Shown here one piece after another: positions 54,002 through 63,356 of a stretch of 64,000 nt of DNA; positions within the stretch are counted from its first letter, which is position 1, and the number at the start of each line of letters is the position of its first letter. Source of the stretch: Verrucomicrobiota bacterium (lineage in GTDB: Bacteria; Verrucomicrobiota; Verrucomicrobiia; Verrucomicrobiales; Verrucomicrobiaceae); NCBI GenBank assembly GCA_017301975.1, contig JAFLEI010000003.1, forward strand, positions 62,724 to 126,723, written 5' to 3'. The notes beneath the pieces are model-generated. The model ran no database searches, was not told the origin of the DNA, and saw only the letters and a list, made by a program, of their open reading frames with translations. The translations under genes were made by a program, and so were the position numbers.

Positions 54002-55290
54002 GGCGTTACTTGTTCCAACCTTTGCTGCTGCGGATCATTCGAGTGGGGGCCGTTTTGTTTGCCGCCGCTTTTTTGGGTGTGGGAGCATTCTTTGCTCTGG
54101 GTGAACCCCGGGGCTTTGAAGGAAATGTACGCAACGCGTTGTCCGGCTCACAAGATCTCCTGCTGCGTCACAATGAGGTGCGCATGCTCTTGATGGGAGA
54201 GAATATTTATCAAACCGAGCCCCTCAAAGACCTGAGTCTGCGCACCGCGAGCCTGCTTGGCCCGGGCCAGTTGGTGGGCGCAGATTACTTTCCATCCACG
54301 TTGCTGCCCGTTCTGCTGATGGCCAGGCTGCCTTTCGATGCAGTCAAAACATTGTGGCTCATCATCAGCATGGGCTCATTGGTGCTCCTCGTTTTTACCC
54401 TGCGCTGGATGATGGCTGCAGGCGGCCCGTCCAATGCGGACCAGATGCTGATGACCTGTCTCTGGATCTGTGGCATTCCCTTTTGGAGCTGTCTTGCCAT
54501 GGGACAGGCGTCGATTTTTTCTGTGGCGTTCACTCTGGCGGCCTTTCGTGCCGACTGCGCCCGGCGGCCCCTGCTGGCCGGAGTGCTGCTCGCCTTTGGG
54601 GTGTTTAAATATGCGCTGATCTGGCCCTTGGTGCTGTTTTTCTTCATCATGCACTGGCGCTGGTGCTGCCTGCTGGTCGGAGGGGGGATTCACCTCGGAG
54701 TGCATCTGGTGCTATGTCGGATCATCAACGCGAATCCGATCACGATTTTCGCAGATGTCCTCAGCGGCAACACGAAGGTCTTTAACTACAACAGCCTGCC
54801 GACGGTCTGGATGCCGTTTCGCTCATGGAACGAAATGTTTCCGAGCCTTGCTGTTCCGGCCAATCTTTGTGGTGCCATGCTCCTGTTGCTGGTGGTGGGC
54901 GGGCTCCTGTGGCTTTGGCTGCGCAGAAAAAGAACCGATCAGCACAACTTGACTCGCTGGACGGCGGTGTTGCTGCTGCTGTCTCTCCTGACCGTCAGTT
55001 CGCGAATTTTTTCCCACATGTATGGCTTGCCGGTGCTGTGGATCGCCTGCTCTCCCGCGCAGCCTTCGCTGTCTTGGTTCCAGCGATTTCGTCTCATCGT
55101 TTTGGTTCTCTATCTTTGCTATGTGCCGAGCGGGGTGGATGATCTCGGCTTGTCGGAGCAGGTTCTGCAGGCGTTGCGAATTGGGTTCAATCTGGTGTTC
55201 GCCGCTCTGGCGGTTGACCTTGGCAGGCTGCTGCTGGCCGGTGAACGATCTGCTGCTCAACCCAGCAAGGTGGCCGCATTGCGCTCTTGA
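53998..55290 (+). CDS. GT87-like (DUF2029) polyprenyl-phosphate-dependent glycosyltransferase
   Basis: A 430-residue membrane protein with about ten helices. Segments such as ENIYQTEPLKDLSLRT, DYFPSTLLPVLLMARLP and FNYNSLPTVWMPF fit the GT87/DUF2029 glycosyltransferases that use polyprenyl-phosphate sugars, with acidic residues in the first periplasmic loop. Start at ATG 53998 overlapping the previous stop; an upstream start (53950) lies inside the neighbour. Its 3' end overlaps the convergent TIM-barrel gene by 34 bases. The sugar donor is unknown. Confidence 0.7.
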   Translation: MRRYLFQPLLLRIIRVGAVLFAAAFLGVGAFFALGEPRGFEGNVRNALSGSQDLLLRHNEVRMLLMGENIYQTEPLKDLSLRTASLLGPGQLVGADYFPSTLLPVLLMARLPFDAVKTLWLIISMGSLVLLVFTLRWMMAAGGPSNADQMLMTCLWICGIPFWSCLAMGQASIFSVAFTLAAFRADCARRPLLAGVLLAFGVFKYALIWPLVLFFFIMHWRWCCLLVGGGIHLGVHLVLCRIINANPITIFADVLSGNTKVFNYNSLPTVWMPFRSWNEMFPSLAVPANLCGAMLLLLVVGGLLWLWLRRKRTDQHNLTRWTAVLLLLSLLTVSSRIFSHMYGLPVLWIACSPAQPSLSWFQRFRLIVLVLYLCYVPSGVDDLGLSEQVLQALRIGFNLVFAALAVDLGRLLLAGERSAAQPSKVAALRS

Positions 55291-56081
55291 ACTGCCTGCG
55301 TTTGCACTGGATCGAGCGCAGACTCCTGCATTTTCAGGCGGGCGGACTCCCAGTAGAACACGGGCGAGAATGAGCCGAACACGAGCCGCTCCAGAGGCCA
55401 GGTTTTGAGCAGGTTTTCCACGCCGCCCACGCCTTCGATCATCGCGAAATCGACCCAGACGTTCGGGCATTCCTGCAAATGGCGAAGCAGCATGGCGCTA
55501 TTGGCATTCAGCAGCATGAGGCGCGATTCCTTCATTTCCTGCAGGATTCCTGAAAGCGGCTTGAGATCGACCGGGGCTACACGCACCTGCGGGTTTTGGG
55601 TGCGTTCATCCTCCATCTGGACCACCAGTTGCACCAGCAAACGGTGCTTTGCCGCGAGGGGAAGCAATTGGCGAAAGGCTGGAGCCTGCAAGTCGTAGCC
55701 GTGATAGTTCGGGTGCAGGCGAATTACGCGCATGCCGTGCTCTTCGGCGCAGCGTTTGACGTCATCCTGCCAGTCTGGAAGCGAGAGATTGACCGTGCCG
55801 CAGGGGCGAAGAATGGAGTTTTGGCAGGTTTTGGCGAGCTCACGGTTCACGTTCGCCACATCACGCCGCAGCAGGCCTTCAAAGGCTCCTGCCCAGGCTT
55901 CGGTGACGCCGCGCCGGCTCAGGCGTTGAATGAATCCCTGCGGATGTTCTGCTTCGAGCTGACGGAACGGATAAGAGCCCAGATAGACGTGGCAGTCGGT
56001 CAGTTTCAATTCATCCACTGCAGGCAGTGACGTGGCCGCGAACGCAGCGGTGGAGCTCAGGATGAAATTCCGACGGTTCAT
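55257..56081 (-). CDS. Exported amidohydrolase-like TIM-barrel protein
   Basis: A 274-residue protein. MNRRNFILSSTAAFA looks like a twin-arginine-type signal, so it is probably exported folded. The remainder resembles amidohydrolase-2 family TIM barrels (LKLTDCHVYLGSYPF, MRVIRLHPNYHGYDL, FAMIEGVGGVENLL), but the usual HxH at the end of strand 1 reads CHVY, so a metal site is uncertain. Start at ATG 56081; the upstream frame lacks similarity. Its 3' end overlaps the GT87-like gene. Confidence 0.6.
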   Translation of the reverse strand: MNRRNFILSSTAAFAATSLPAVDELKLTDCHVYLGSYPFRQLEAEHPQGFIQRLSRRGVTEAWAGAFEGLLRRDVANVNRELAKTCQNSILRPCGTVNLSLPDWQDDVKRCAEEHGMRVIRLHPNYHGYDLQAPAFRQLLPLAAKHRLLVQLVVQMEDERTQNPQVRVAPVDLKPLSGILQEMKESRLMLLNANSAMLLRHLQECPNVWVDFAMIEGVGGVENLLKTWPLERLVFGSFSPVFYWESARLKMQESALDPVQTQAVQERNAATLLG

Positions 56082-56172
56082 GCGGGCAGTTTGAATGATT
56101 TGGCGGCAGTGAAAAGCATTTCCTCCTGCCTTGCGCAGTTTTGAGGAGTGCGTAGCCTTGCGGTACATTGCG

Positions 56173-56523
56173 ATGAACTGGTACTACAACAACGCTGGCG
56201 CAGCCGAAGGTCCGCTGGACGACCAGGCCATGACCGAACTGGTCCGTGCCAAAAAACTGGCTTCGGACTCCCTCGTCTGGCACTCAGGGCTGGAGGCCTG
56301 GCAGACGGTGGCCGTGCTGGCGCCTGCCTGGTGGGCGGCGTCGCTGCCTACCCCGGCAGGCAGACCTGCGGCGGTGGCTGCCAAGAAACCTGCCGTAGAA
56401 AAATCGGACTCAGGTGCTCGCAGGTTGTCCGGGCCGAACGCTCCAAACATTGAAGCCGCCGAGGCCAAGTCAGGCGGTGGGTTCTTGCGGCGACTTTTTG
56501 GCTTCGGCAAAAAGAAGGACTGA
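56173..56523 (+). CDS. Small GYF_2-domain (DUF4339) protein
   Basis: A 116-residue protein beginning MNWYYNNAGAAEGPLDD, the GYF_2/DUF4339 signature (WYY...G..GP), with DSLVWHSGLEAWQ at about 35-47. An Ala/Pro-rich linker is followed by a basic Gly/Phe/Lys tail (GGGFLRRLFGFGKKKD). No membrane helix. GYF_2 domains bind proline-rich partners; the partner is unknown. The ATG at 56173 was chosen since the fold starts there. Confidence 0.8.
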   Translation: MNWYYNNAGAAEGPLDDQAMTELVRAKKLASDSLVWHSGLEAWQTVAVLAPAWWAASLPTPAGRPAAVAAKKPAVEKSDSGARRLSGPNAPNIEAAEAKSGGGFLRRLFGFGKKKD

Positions 56524-56526
56524 TGG

Positions 56527-57312
56527 TCACGCTTTGATGCCCTTGGCCTGCAGGATGGGCAGCATGAGGCCGCGCAGATTGTCGCAGAAGATCTTTTGTT
56601 TGTCGGCATCGCTGATCTGCGCGCCGTGGACTTTCGCCAGCTGGCTGGCGAAGCTGCGTCCGCCGCAGTCGCTGCCGTAGATGACGCGCGCAGCACCGAG
56701 CTCACGCACCGCCATCTCCGTGAAGCCTGCGGTGGGATCTGAGCCAGCGAGATCGGCATAGAGATTGGTTTGAGCGCGAATGGCCCGAATACCCAGTTCC
56801 CAGGTGCCGCCGGTGTGGCCGCAGATGATGGGCACATCGGGGAAACGTTTTGCCAGTGCGACGAGTTCGTCCGGTGTCGATTCCCCGGGGTAGTTGGCGG
56901 TGGTTTTGAACCAGGTGTGCTGGAAGATGACGGCTTTCAGCTCAGCGGCGCGGCGGATGATCGAGTCGATGGCGGCTACGTTGCATCTTTCCGCCACCCA
57001 AAGTTTCACGCCCACCATGGGTCCATTGGCCACACAGCGCTCCAGTTCCGCGAGGCTTTCTTCAGGATGCTTGGCGCTGAGATAGACAAATCCAAAGGCC
57101 CTATCTGGGAATTTGGCGATGGCGCGCAGCACTTCGTTGTTCTGCTGCACCAGATCAGCGGGAGAGGGGTCCTGCGACCATTTCAATCCCATGTAAACGC
57201 ACAGCCGCTCGATGCCCATGCGGTCGGCATAAACGAGCAGCGCCTTGAGGCGTTCCTCCGGTGTTAAGCCGGGGACACCGGACATGTGGCAGTGCAGATC
57301 CCAGATTCGCAT
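56527..57312 (-). CDS. Amidohydrolase-2 family metal-dependent hydrolase
   Basis: A 261-residue cytosolic TIM-barrel hydrolase (TatD/amidohydrolase-2-like). The N-terminus IWDLHCHMSGVPG has the metal-binding HxH; other likely ligands are in VIFQHTWFK (His), PIICGHTGGTWE (His) and VIYGSDCGGRSF (Asp). Typical for lactone/aromatic carboxylate hydrolases. Start at ATG 57312 rather than 57342, which adds residues upstream of strand 1. It is divergent to the enolase-superfamily gene, whose function may be linked to sugar-acid degradation. Confidence 0.82.
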   Translation of the reverse strand: MRIWDLHCHMSGVPGLTPEERLKALLVYADRMGIERLCVYMGLKWSQDPSPADLVQQNNEVLRAIAKFPDRAFGFVYLSAKHPEESLAELERCVANGPMVGVKLWVAERCNVAAIDSIIRRAAELKAVIFQHTWFKTTANYPGESTPDELVALAKRFPDVPIICGHTGGTWELGIRAIRAQTNLYADLAGSDPTAGFTEMAVRELGAARVIYGSDCGGRSFASQLAKVHGAQISDADKQKIFCDNLRGLMLPILQAKGIKA

Positions 57313-57389
57313 GGGAAGAATGAAGCGGAAGCCCATCGCCACGGCAATGTTTTCTTTGCGAGCCTGCCGAGGCGCTTCATTTTGAACTC

Positions 57390-58790
57390 ATGCCCACCAC
57401 CAAGCCCACTGACGTCCGAGTCACCGCCACCGAAGTTTTCTTCCTGCCTGTCACGATGCGGGTGCCGCTGAAGTTTGGCCCGGAAACGGTGACCAGCGCC
57501 GTCTGCCTGCGGGTGCGCGTGACTGTGGCGGACCGGAGTGGCAAAACGGCGCAGGGCTGGGGTGAGACCCCGCTCAGCGTGTCATGGGTCTGGCCCAGCA
57601 GCCTGAGTGTGGCGGTGCGTGCACAGCGCATGCAGGATTTTTCCACGCTGCTGGCCAAGCGGCTGGTGGAGAGCGGCTTCACCGGTCATCCGATGGAGAT
57701 TGGCCAGGATTTCATGCACGGTCCGCTGGCGGCTACCTTGAAGGAGGCCAACGCAGCTGCGGGCGGGGATGAGATGCCCTACCTCGGCTCGCTGGTGGCC
57801 TTCAGCGCCTTCGACATTGCCGTGCATGATGCGTATGGCGTGCTGCACAACCGTGACATCTACTCCACGTACAATGCGGAGTTCATGAACCGGGATTTGT
57901 CTGCGTTCATCACACCGGAAGTAGGCAGCGGCATTGATTTCAAGGGACGCTATCCGCAGGACTACCTCGTGATGGATGCGCCGAAGCAGCTGCCGGTGTG
58001 GCATCTCGTGGGCGGTGTGGATGCGCTGGAAGCAGCGGATTTGAACGGCACGGAGCCGAAAGACGAGCACCCGCTGCTGCTGGCAGACTGGATCAAACGC
58101 GACGGCTTGAAATGCCTCAAAGTGAAACTGCGCGGCACGGATGCAGCATGGGATTTTGAGCGCATGCAGCGCATCGGCCGCATTGGTTTCGCCGGCGGCG
58201 TCCAGTGGCTCAGCGCTGACTTCAACTGCACCGTCAAGGAGCCTGGGTATGTGAATGACATCCTCGACCGACTGCTGCGTGATGAGCCGGAAATTTTTGC
58301 CCGCACTTTGTATGTGGAGCAGCCGTTCCCTTATGATCTCGAAGCGCATCAAATTGACGTGCGCAGCGTCTCAGCGCGCAAGCCGTTGTTCCTCGATGAA
58401 AGCGCGCATGACTGGGAGTTTGTGCGCCTGGGCCGCCGACTTGGCTGGTCCGGCGTGGCCTTGAAGACCTGCAAGACTCAGACGGGCGCCCTGCTGAGCC
58501 TGTGCTGGGCCAAGGCGCATGGCATGCCGCTCATGGTGCAGGATCTGACGAACCCGATGCTGGCGATGATTCCGCACGTGCGCCTGGCCGCCCATGCTGG
58601 GACGATTCAAGGCGTGGAGTGCAATGCGATGCAGTTTTATCCGGATGCTTCGCTGCCGGAGCAGGAGATTCACCCCGGTCTGTTCCAGCGCCGCAATGGC
58701 ATCGTGGACCTGAGCACGCTCAGCGGTCCGGGATTTGGCTATCGCGCGGATGAGGTTAAGCGTGTGCTTACGGCAGCTCCTCAATCGTGA
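57390..58790 (+). CDS. Mandelate-racemase/enolase-superfamily enzyme
   Basis: A 466-residue protein of the enolase superfamily (muconate cycloisomerase/mandelate racemase fold). Catalytic Lys region LKVKLRGTDAA (KxK), metal ligands Asp in LSADFNC, Glu in LYVEQPFPYD, Asp in LFLDESAHD, and a C-terminal Lys region SGVALKTCKTQTG are visible. It is longer than average by about 80 residues, mainly at the N-terminus. Probably a sugar-acid dehydratase or epimerase; substrate unknown. Its 3' end overlaps the convergent cNMP-FHA gene by 23 bases. Confidence 0.85.
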   Translation: MPTTKPTDVRVTATEVFFLPVTMRVPLKFGPETVTSAVCLRVRVTVADRSGKTAQGWGETPLSVSWVWPSSLSVAVRAQRMQDFSTLLAKRLVESGFTGHPMEIGQDFMHGPLAATLKEANAAAGGDEMPYLGSLVAFSAFDIAVHDAYGVLHNRDIYSTYNAEFMNRDLSAFITPEVGSGIDFKGRYPQDYLVMDAPKQLPVWHLVGGVDALEAADLNGTEPKDEHPLLLADWIKRDGLKCLKVKLRGTDAAWDFERMQRIGRIGFAGGVQWLSADFNCTVKEPGYVNDILDRLLRDEPEIFARTLYVEQPFPYDLEAHQIDVRSVSARKPLFLDESAHDWEFVRLGRRLGWSGVALKTCKTQTGALLSLCWAKAHGMPLMVQDLTNPMLAMIPHVRLAAHAGTIQGVECNAMQFYPDASLPEQEIHPGLFQRRNGIVDLSTLSGPGFGYRADEVKRVLTAAPQS

Positions 58791-59547
58791 TCGTATAACG
58801 GTGCGGGCTGTCGGCGTTGCCGAGGATGATCTTATTTTCACCCGTCTTCAGCAGGCTGGTGATGCATCCGGCATCGACGCTGACATGCTCGCCATTCACC
58901 CAGGAGCCTAGCTTGCTGCCGCGGTCACGCAGGACGAAATGGCCGTGCTCGAAATCAATCTCGCAATGATTGCGCGAGAGCTGATGTGGAGGCGCGTCAT
59001 CAATGGAAAGATCATTGCGTGCGAGCGATGACACGGCCGTGTCGAAGTAGGAGCGGCCGATGCGGAAGGGGAGCTTGGTGATTGTTTTTTCCACCTGCGG
59101 ATGTTTGAAGCCGGTTTCATCGTAGTGAGAGCGAAGCTTCACGCGGAAGACAGGTTCCTTGGCCTGTTTGGGTTTCGTCACCAGTGGAACGGTGGCATTG
59201 GTGGTGGTGGTCAGCAGCAGGTCGGTCCTGCGGATGCGCTCAAACAGGGTGGCGAGATACACATGCAGACGGTCAGAGCGCTGGATGATCTGCTGTTCAA
59301 AATCGTCTTCGGCGATGGTTTCAAGCGTGGTGTTTTCCAGCGCGGTGGCGGTGGCGGAGCGCGGGCGGTCCATGATCATGCCCATCTCCCCGAAGATTTC
59401 ACCCGGGCCGATTTGGGCGAGTGACTGGACTCCATGGGAGGTGTTGATGGAGATTTCGACCAACCCACTGACAATGAAGTAGGCCTCCTTGGATTTGTCG
59501 TTTTCACGGAAAATGACCTGACCTCGTTGGAAATGCTCGGTTGCCAT
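58768..59547 (-). CDS. Cyclic-nucleotide-binding protein with FHA domain
   Basis: A 259-residue protein: N-terminal cNMP-binding domain (about 1-110, FIVSGLVEISINTSHG, GEIFGEMGMIMDRPRSATATA with the phosphate-binding cassette) and a C-terminal FHA domain (about 150-259, PFRIGRSYFDTAV, LSRNHCEIDFEHG, GSKLGSWVNGEHV) that reads phospho-Thr. No DNA-binding helix is visible, so it is a signal integrator rather than a transcription factor. Start at ATG 59547 was chosen. Minus-strand gene convergent with the enolase-superfamily gene. Confidence 0.88.
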   Translation of the reverse strand: MATEHFQRGQVIFRENDKSKEAYFIVSGLVEISINTSHGVQSLAQIGPGEIFGEMGMIMDRPRSATATALENTTLETIAEDDFEQQIIQRSDRLHVYLATLFERIRRTDLLLTTTTNATVPLVTKPKQAKEPVFRVKLRSHYDETGFKHPQVEKTITKLPFRIGRSYFDTAVSSLARNDLSIDDAPPHQLSRNHCEIDFEHGHFVLRDRGSKLGSWVNGEHVSVDAGCITSLLKTGENKIILGNADSPHRYTITIEELP

Positions 59548-59600
59548 GAGTGCGGAGGATATGGGGTGGCCCTGCAAGGTCAAGCCTCAGGTCGGATAGT

Positions 59601-60248
59601 TTAGAGGCGGGTGATCACCACGTTACGGATGCGTGACTGCGTGGCGTAGCTGGCAAAACCGAAGGGGAGGCATTTTTCAATGTCACCGGTCCGGAGTCCG
59701 AGCCTGTGACCTTTGGTGCTGGTGTTGACGAAGAGCTTGTCATTGATCCAGGCCCGCAGTTCGTCATCGCGCACCTCGATGCGCACCTTGTGCCAGCGGT
59801 TGTTTTCAAAGTAGGCGTTGCCGCGGGTGTTGTTCTCGCTGGCGTCCATTTCGTCGATGCTGGAAATGCCCACCAGGGTGCCGCCCCAGCCGCCAACCAC
59901 GAGTGACACGTGCGTGTCATTCACCGGGAATGTGACGGTGCAGAAAAAGTCATTTCCCGCCACGCGCATGGCCTCGTATTCGATGCGATAGCGCATCAGC
60001 GGCAGTTTGGCTGGCTGCCACGCGCCAAAACGTATGCCGGTCATCGGCTGGCCGGGATGCAATGTGATCTCGCCATCCTTGATTGAAACGCTGCCTTCTT
60101 GGGGGATGTCGGCGGCTTTCCAAGCAGGTGCAAACTCGCCCGCGAGCAGTTGCCATTCGAGGCGGGGCGGCTGCCCGCACTGCGTGAGCACAAAAAAGAG
60201 GCAGAGCCATGCGGCCCTGCCTCCGAGAGATTTGATGAAACTGCGCAT
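59601..60248 (-). CDS. Exported LamG/DUF1080-like lipoprotein
   Basis: A 215-residue protein with a signal peptide ending LTQCG, a possible lipobox (Cys at about 24). The mature part reads as a jelly-roll of the LamG/DUF1080 type (FFCTVTFPVNDTHVSLVVGG, YFENNRWHKVRIEVRDDELRAW, INDKLFVN). Its start overlaps the stop of the PQQ gene by one base (TGATG), so both are probably co-translated. Function unknown. Confidence 0.68.
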   Translation of the reverse strand: MRSFIKSLGGRAAWLCLFFVLTQCGQPPRLEWQLLAGEFAPAWKAADIPQEGSVSIKDGEITLHPGQPMTGIRFGAWQPAKLPLMRYRIEYEAMRVAGNDFFCTVTFPVNDTHVSLVVGGWGGTLVGISSIDEMDASENNTRGNAYFENNRWHKVRIEVRDDELRAWINDKLFVNTSTKGHRLGLRTGDIEKCLPFGFASYATQSRIRNVVITRL

Positions 60249-61657
60249 CAGCTTTTCACATCGTAGCAGGAGATGAACTCCTGGTCACGCAGATAGAGCT
60301 TGCCGTTGCTGATGACGGGATGCGTCCAAATTTTGCCTTTCGGATTGCGTTGTGAAGAGGTGGCTTCGAGCTTGAAGCTGCTGACCATCTTCCAGCCACT
60401 TTTGGACACTTCGACAAGGGCGATGGTTCCATCATTTTCCGCCTGGCAGTAGAGCATGCCGTCTGCGCTGGTCACGGCTCCTTTGCCGATGCCTTTGTCC
60501 TGCCAGACGATGTCGCCGGTTTTGAAATCCTGGCAGGTCCAGCCGCCTTTGTCGGAGTGGCCGTAAAGCAGGCCGTCGATCAGGATCACGCCGCCATGAT
60601 GGTTGACCATGTTGGTATTGGAATACACTTCGGTGACGTTGCCACCGTCGATCTTGACCGCCTTGCAGCCGACGCCGTAACCGGCTGCCACATAGACCTG
60701 GCCGTCATTGTAGATGGGAGTCGGGATTACAGCGGTTTTGCCAGGAAATTCGGTCTTCCAGAGCACCTTGCCTTTGTTGGAGACGCCCAGGATGCTGGTC
60801 ATGAGCAGTTGGACGTATTCGCGTTCGCCTCCCTGAGTGATGGGGATGACGGAGGAATACTGCGCGTTTTCTGTCACGTCGCTGGTCTGCCACGCGACCT
60901 TGCCGGTCTTGGCATCCAGTGCGGCGACGGCACCTTTATCACCACCGGGTGTCACGATGACGAGATCGCCATCCACGAGCGGAGATTCCGTGTAGCCCCA
61001 GCCCTGAATTTTGCCGCCGAGGTCTTTGGTCATGCTTTTCGTCCACAGCGCTTTTCCGGTGGCCGCATCAGCGCAGAGGATCTCACCCGTGCCGCTGGTG
61101 GCATAGACCATGCCGTTGGCGACAGTGGGAGTGGCACGTGGGCCATCTCCCCAGCCGTTTTTCAAAATCGGCCCGACGGCAGCTTCCCAGAGCTTCTTGC
61201 CCGTGGCAGTGTCGATGCAGATGAGTTTCTCCTCGGCATCGTAGAGACCCATGGTGTAAAGCTTGCCTCCTACCACGGCGAAGCCGGAATAGCCGAGACC
61301 GGCGTCTTCATTCACCCACACACGTTTGGGGCCCGCAGCAGGCCACTTTTTGAGCAGGCCGGTTTCTTTCGAGACATCGTCGCGGGCTGGGCCGCGCCAC
61401 TGAGGCCAGTCGCCCGGAGCGCCGCCAGCGCTGCTGGAGCCGCCGCCCAGGAGAGCCTGGTCAGCCTTGCTGAGGGAGGCGACCGCCAAAGTGAGCAGGG
61501 TGCCATCTTCACGCTTCAGGGTGACTTTGCCTCCTGCGACGCTGACGAGTTCGGCTTTGATTTCGTGGACACCTGAGGCGTCCTTCCAGGTGCGGATTTC
61601 AGCGCTGGCCCCGAGAGTGAGGCAAAATAAGAAAAGGGCGGTGGTGGTGATCTTCAT
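60248..61657 (-). CDS. Exported SHD1-PQQ beta-propeller protein
   Basis: A 469-residue exported protein: signal peptide about 1-20 (ending ASA), an SLA1-homology domain 1-like segment (about 22-75, WKDASGVHEIKAELVSVAGG), then a PQQ-type propeller with WPQWRGPARDDVSKETGLL and repeats such as IDTATGKKLWEAAVG, ADAATGKALWTKSM and LDAKTGKVAWQTSD. SHD1 domains fused to propellers are common in the PVC group. Start at ATG 61657; an upstream start at 61702 precedes the signal peptide. Role unknown. Confidence 0.88.
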   Translation of the reverse strand: MKITTTALFLFCLTLGASAEIRTWKDASGVHEIKAELVSVAGGKVTLKREDGTLLTLAVASLSKADQALLGGGSSSAGGAPGDWPQWRGPARDDVSKETGLLKKWPAAGPKRVWVNEDAGLGYSGFAVVGGKLYTMGLYDAEEKLICIDTATGKKLWEAAVGPILKNGWGDGPRATPTVANGMVYATSGTGEILCADAATGKALWTKSMTKDLGGKIQGWGYTESPLVDGDLVIVTPGGDKGAVAALDAKTGKVAWQTSDVTENAQYSSVIPITQGGEREYVQLLMTSILGVSNKGKVLWKTEFPGKTAVIPTPIYNDGQVYVAAGYGVGCKAVKIDGGNVTEVYSNTNMVNHHGGVILIDGLLYGHSDKGGWTCQDFKTGDIVWQDKGIGKGAVTSADGMLYCQAENDGTIALVEVSKSGWKMVSSFKLEATSSQRNPKGKIWTHPVISNGKLYLRDQEFISCYDVKS

Positions 61658-61745
61658 GGTTAGGGTGAAATAGACGGCACCCATCAAACGGGGGATGGGC
61701 ACCCTGTTTTAGCATAGACTGCGACTTTCGCTGAAGTGGAGCGCT

Positions 61746-63356
61746 TTAACCGCCCATTTCCTTGAGCAGGGATTCGGCGGCGGCACGGGCGGGCAGCGCT
61801 GTAAAGCGGTCGTCTTTTAGCATTTCGCGCAGCAGTGTACGCGTGGCATCGGCTTTCTCACTGCGGCGGAGCATTTCGGCACGATAAAGTCTCAGGCGCA
61901 GCAAGTCGGCCGGATCCTGGGTGGTGGATTCCGCGTGTTCTAACAGGTCGATGGCCTGAGGCTGCTTGGACTGAAGAGCGGACAGCAGGGCGGTGAGTTC
62001 GAGGAGACGCAGTCTGTGGCGTTTCTCGGCAAACTCCGTGAGTGCTGTTTTGATGTGGCCATCCGGCTCACCGGCCAGCCGCAGCGCCATGCCTTGATAG
62101 AGCGCGTAATCGCGGTCGGCGCCTTCGCCCAGCTTCGTCCCGATGCCTTTGCCAAAGGGGCGGTACAAGGGATCTCCCAAGACGACGTTCATCCACGACA
62201 GCGCGGGTGTGGCATTCCATGCGGCCTCACTGACAGTGAAGCCTTCAAGGAGGCGCTTGTTGAAGATGTCGAAGTGCATCGTGAGCGCAAGGTAGGGCTC
62301 AAACACATTGCCAAAGGTGACGGCGGCCCCGTGGGAGAGGAGCGGACCGGCCCAGGCCTTGTCATGCGAACGGATGACGCTGGCGCTGAAGGAATGCAGA
62401 TGGCAGGCGATGGCACCACGTTTGAAATGGAAGCCGGGTGAAGCGAGCGCGCCGATGATGTGATCGGTGTACCAGCCGAAATAAAGAATCGTGTCTGGCA
62501 GCGGCCAGCCCTCACGCAGCACCTCTGCCGAGCGGTCGATGAACACAGGAATGCCGGCGCGGCGATAAGATTCGGCGCTGTTCTTGAGCCAGTCCTCGCC
62601 TTCCTGATATGCTCCGTTTTTTAGGGCGAGATCAATGACGGCGCGGCCAAGCAGCCCGGTTTGCTCGGCGTAGATCGCGTCATCGATCATGCGTTTCACA
62701 GTGGCGTCATCAGGTCCGTCGAGCCGGCCGACGAGCAGGAGTCCGGACGAATTTTGAGCCTGGGGAAAACGTGTCTGCTGGTCGAAGTAAGGATTGCGCA
62801 ATCCGCCTTTGACGGGCGGTTTGTTGAGGCCGAGCACCGTCAGCTCTGAATCCACGCTGGCCTCGTCTTCTTCAGACTGCCTGGGCTTTTGCGCCGCACG
62901 GCGAATTTGAAAAGGGACGCCGCGCATGAGCACCAGCACACGCACCTTGCTGGAGTTGGTTGCTGTGGGGGCGAGGATGTCTCCGGTGAGCGGCTTGCCC
63001 GGCATGGGGGGCTCCGCGTTCCACCAGCGCCTGGATTCAAAGAGCTGGAGCAGCGGGCCGCGCAACTGGGATTCAAATTCACCACGTGAGATGGAGTCTT
63101 CCTTCGAGCAGCGCAGGCCGATGACGCGTTCCTTGGGGATGTGGCGCTGTTCAGCGTAGTAGGAGGCCAGTTCCGCAGAGCCGGGAAAATCGGGATTGAA
63201 GATGACGGCGGTTTCGGCGGCGGCATCCCAGTCGGCGATGAGCTGGGCGCGAGCGGAAAGTGTGAGCAGCAGTAGGAGGCAAAAATGCCAAAGGGTTGCT
63301 CGCGCAGGAGCGCTGCGGCTTGTCTTCTGATTCAGGTTTGAAATCCCTGGCCTCAT
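61746..63356 (-). CDS. TIGR03790-family exported protein
   Basis: A 536-residue protein. An N-terminal hydrophobic segment (about 24-37, ending ARA) is a signal or anchor. The sequence matches the TIGR03790 family of PVC and myxobacterial proteins: ETAVIFNPDFPGSAELA, YYAEQRHIPKERVIGLRC, SGLLLVGRLDGPDDATVKRMID, and GNVFEPYLALTMHFDIF with conserved acid and basic residues. A helical C-terminal tail (about 430-536) is extra. Function unproved; the fold resembles caspase-like peptidases in places, which I did not confirm. Confidence 0.8.
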   Translation of the reverse strand: MRPGISNLNQKTSRSAPARATLWHFCLLLLLTLSARAQLIADWDAAAETAVIFNPDFPGSAELASYYAEQRHIPKERVIGLRCSKEDSISRGEFESQLRGPLLQLFESRRWWNAEPPMPGKPLTGDILAPTATNSSKVRVLVLMRGVPFQIRRAAQKPRQSEEDEASVDSELTVLGLNKPPVKGGLRNPYFDQQTRFPQAQNSSGLLLVGRLDGPDDATVKRMIDDAIYAEQTGLLGRAVIDLALKNGAYQEGEDWLKNSAESYRRAGIPVFIDRSAEVLREGWPLPDTILYFGWYTDHIIGALASPGFHFKRGAIACHLHSFSASVIRSHDKAWAGPLLSHGAAVTFGNVFEPYLALTMHFDIFNKRLLEGFTVSEAAWNATPALSWMNVVLGDPLYRPFGKGIGTKLGEGADRDYALYQGMALRLAGEPDGHIKTALTEFAEKRHRLRLLELTALLSALQSKQPQAIDLLEHAESTTQDPADLLRLRLYRAEMLRRSEKADATRTLLREMLKDDRFTALPARAAAESLLKEMGG

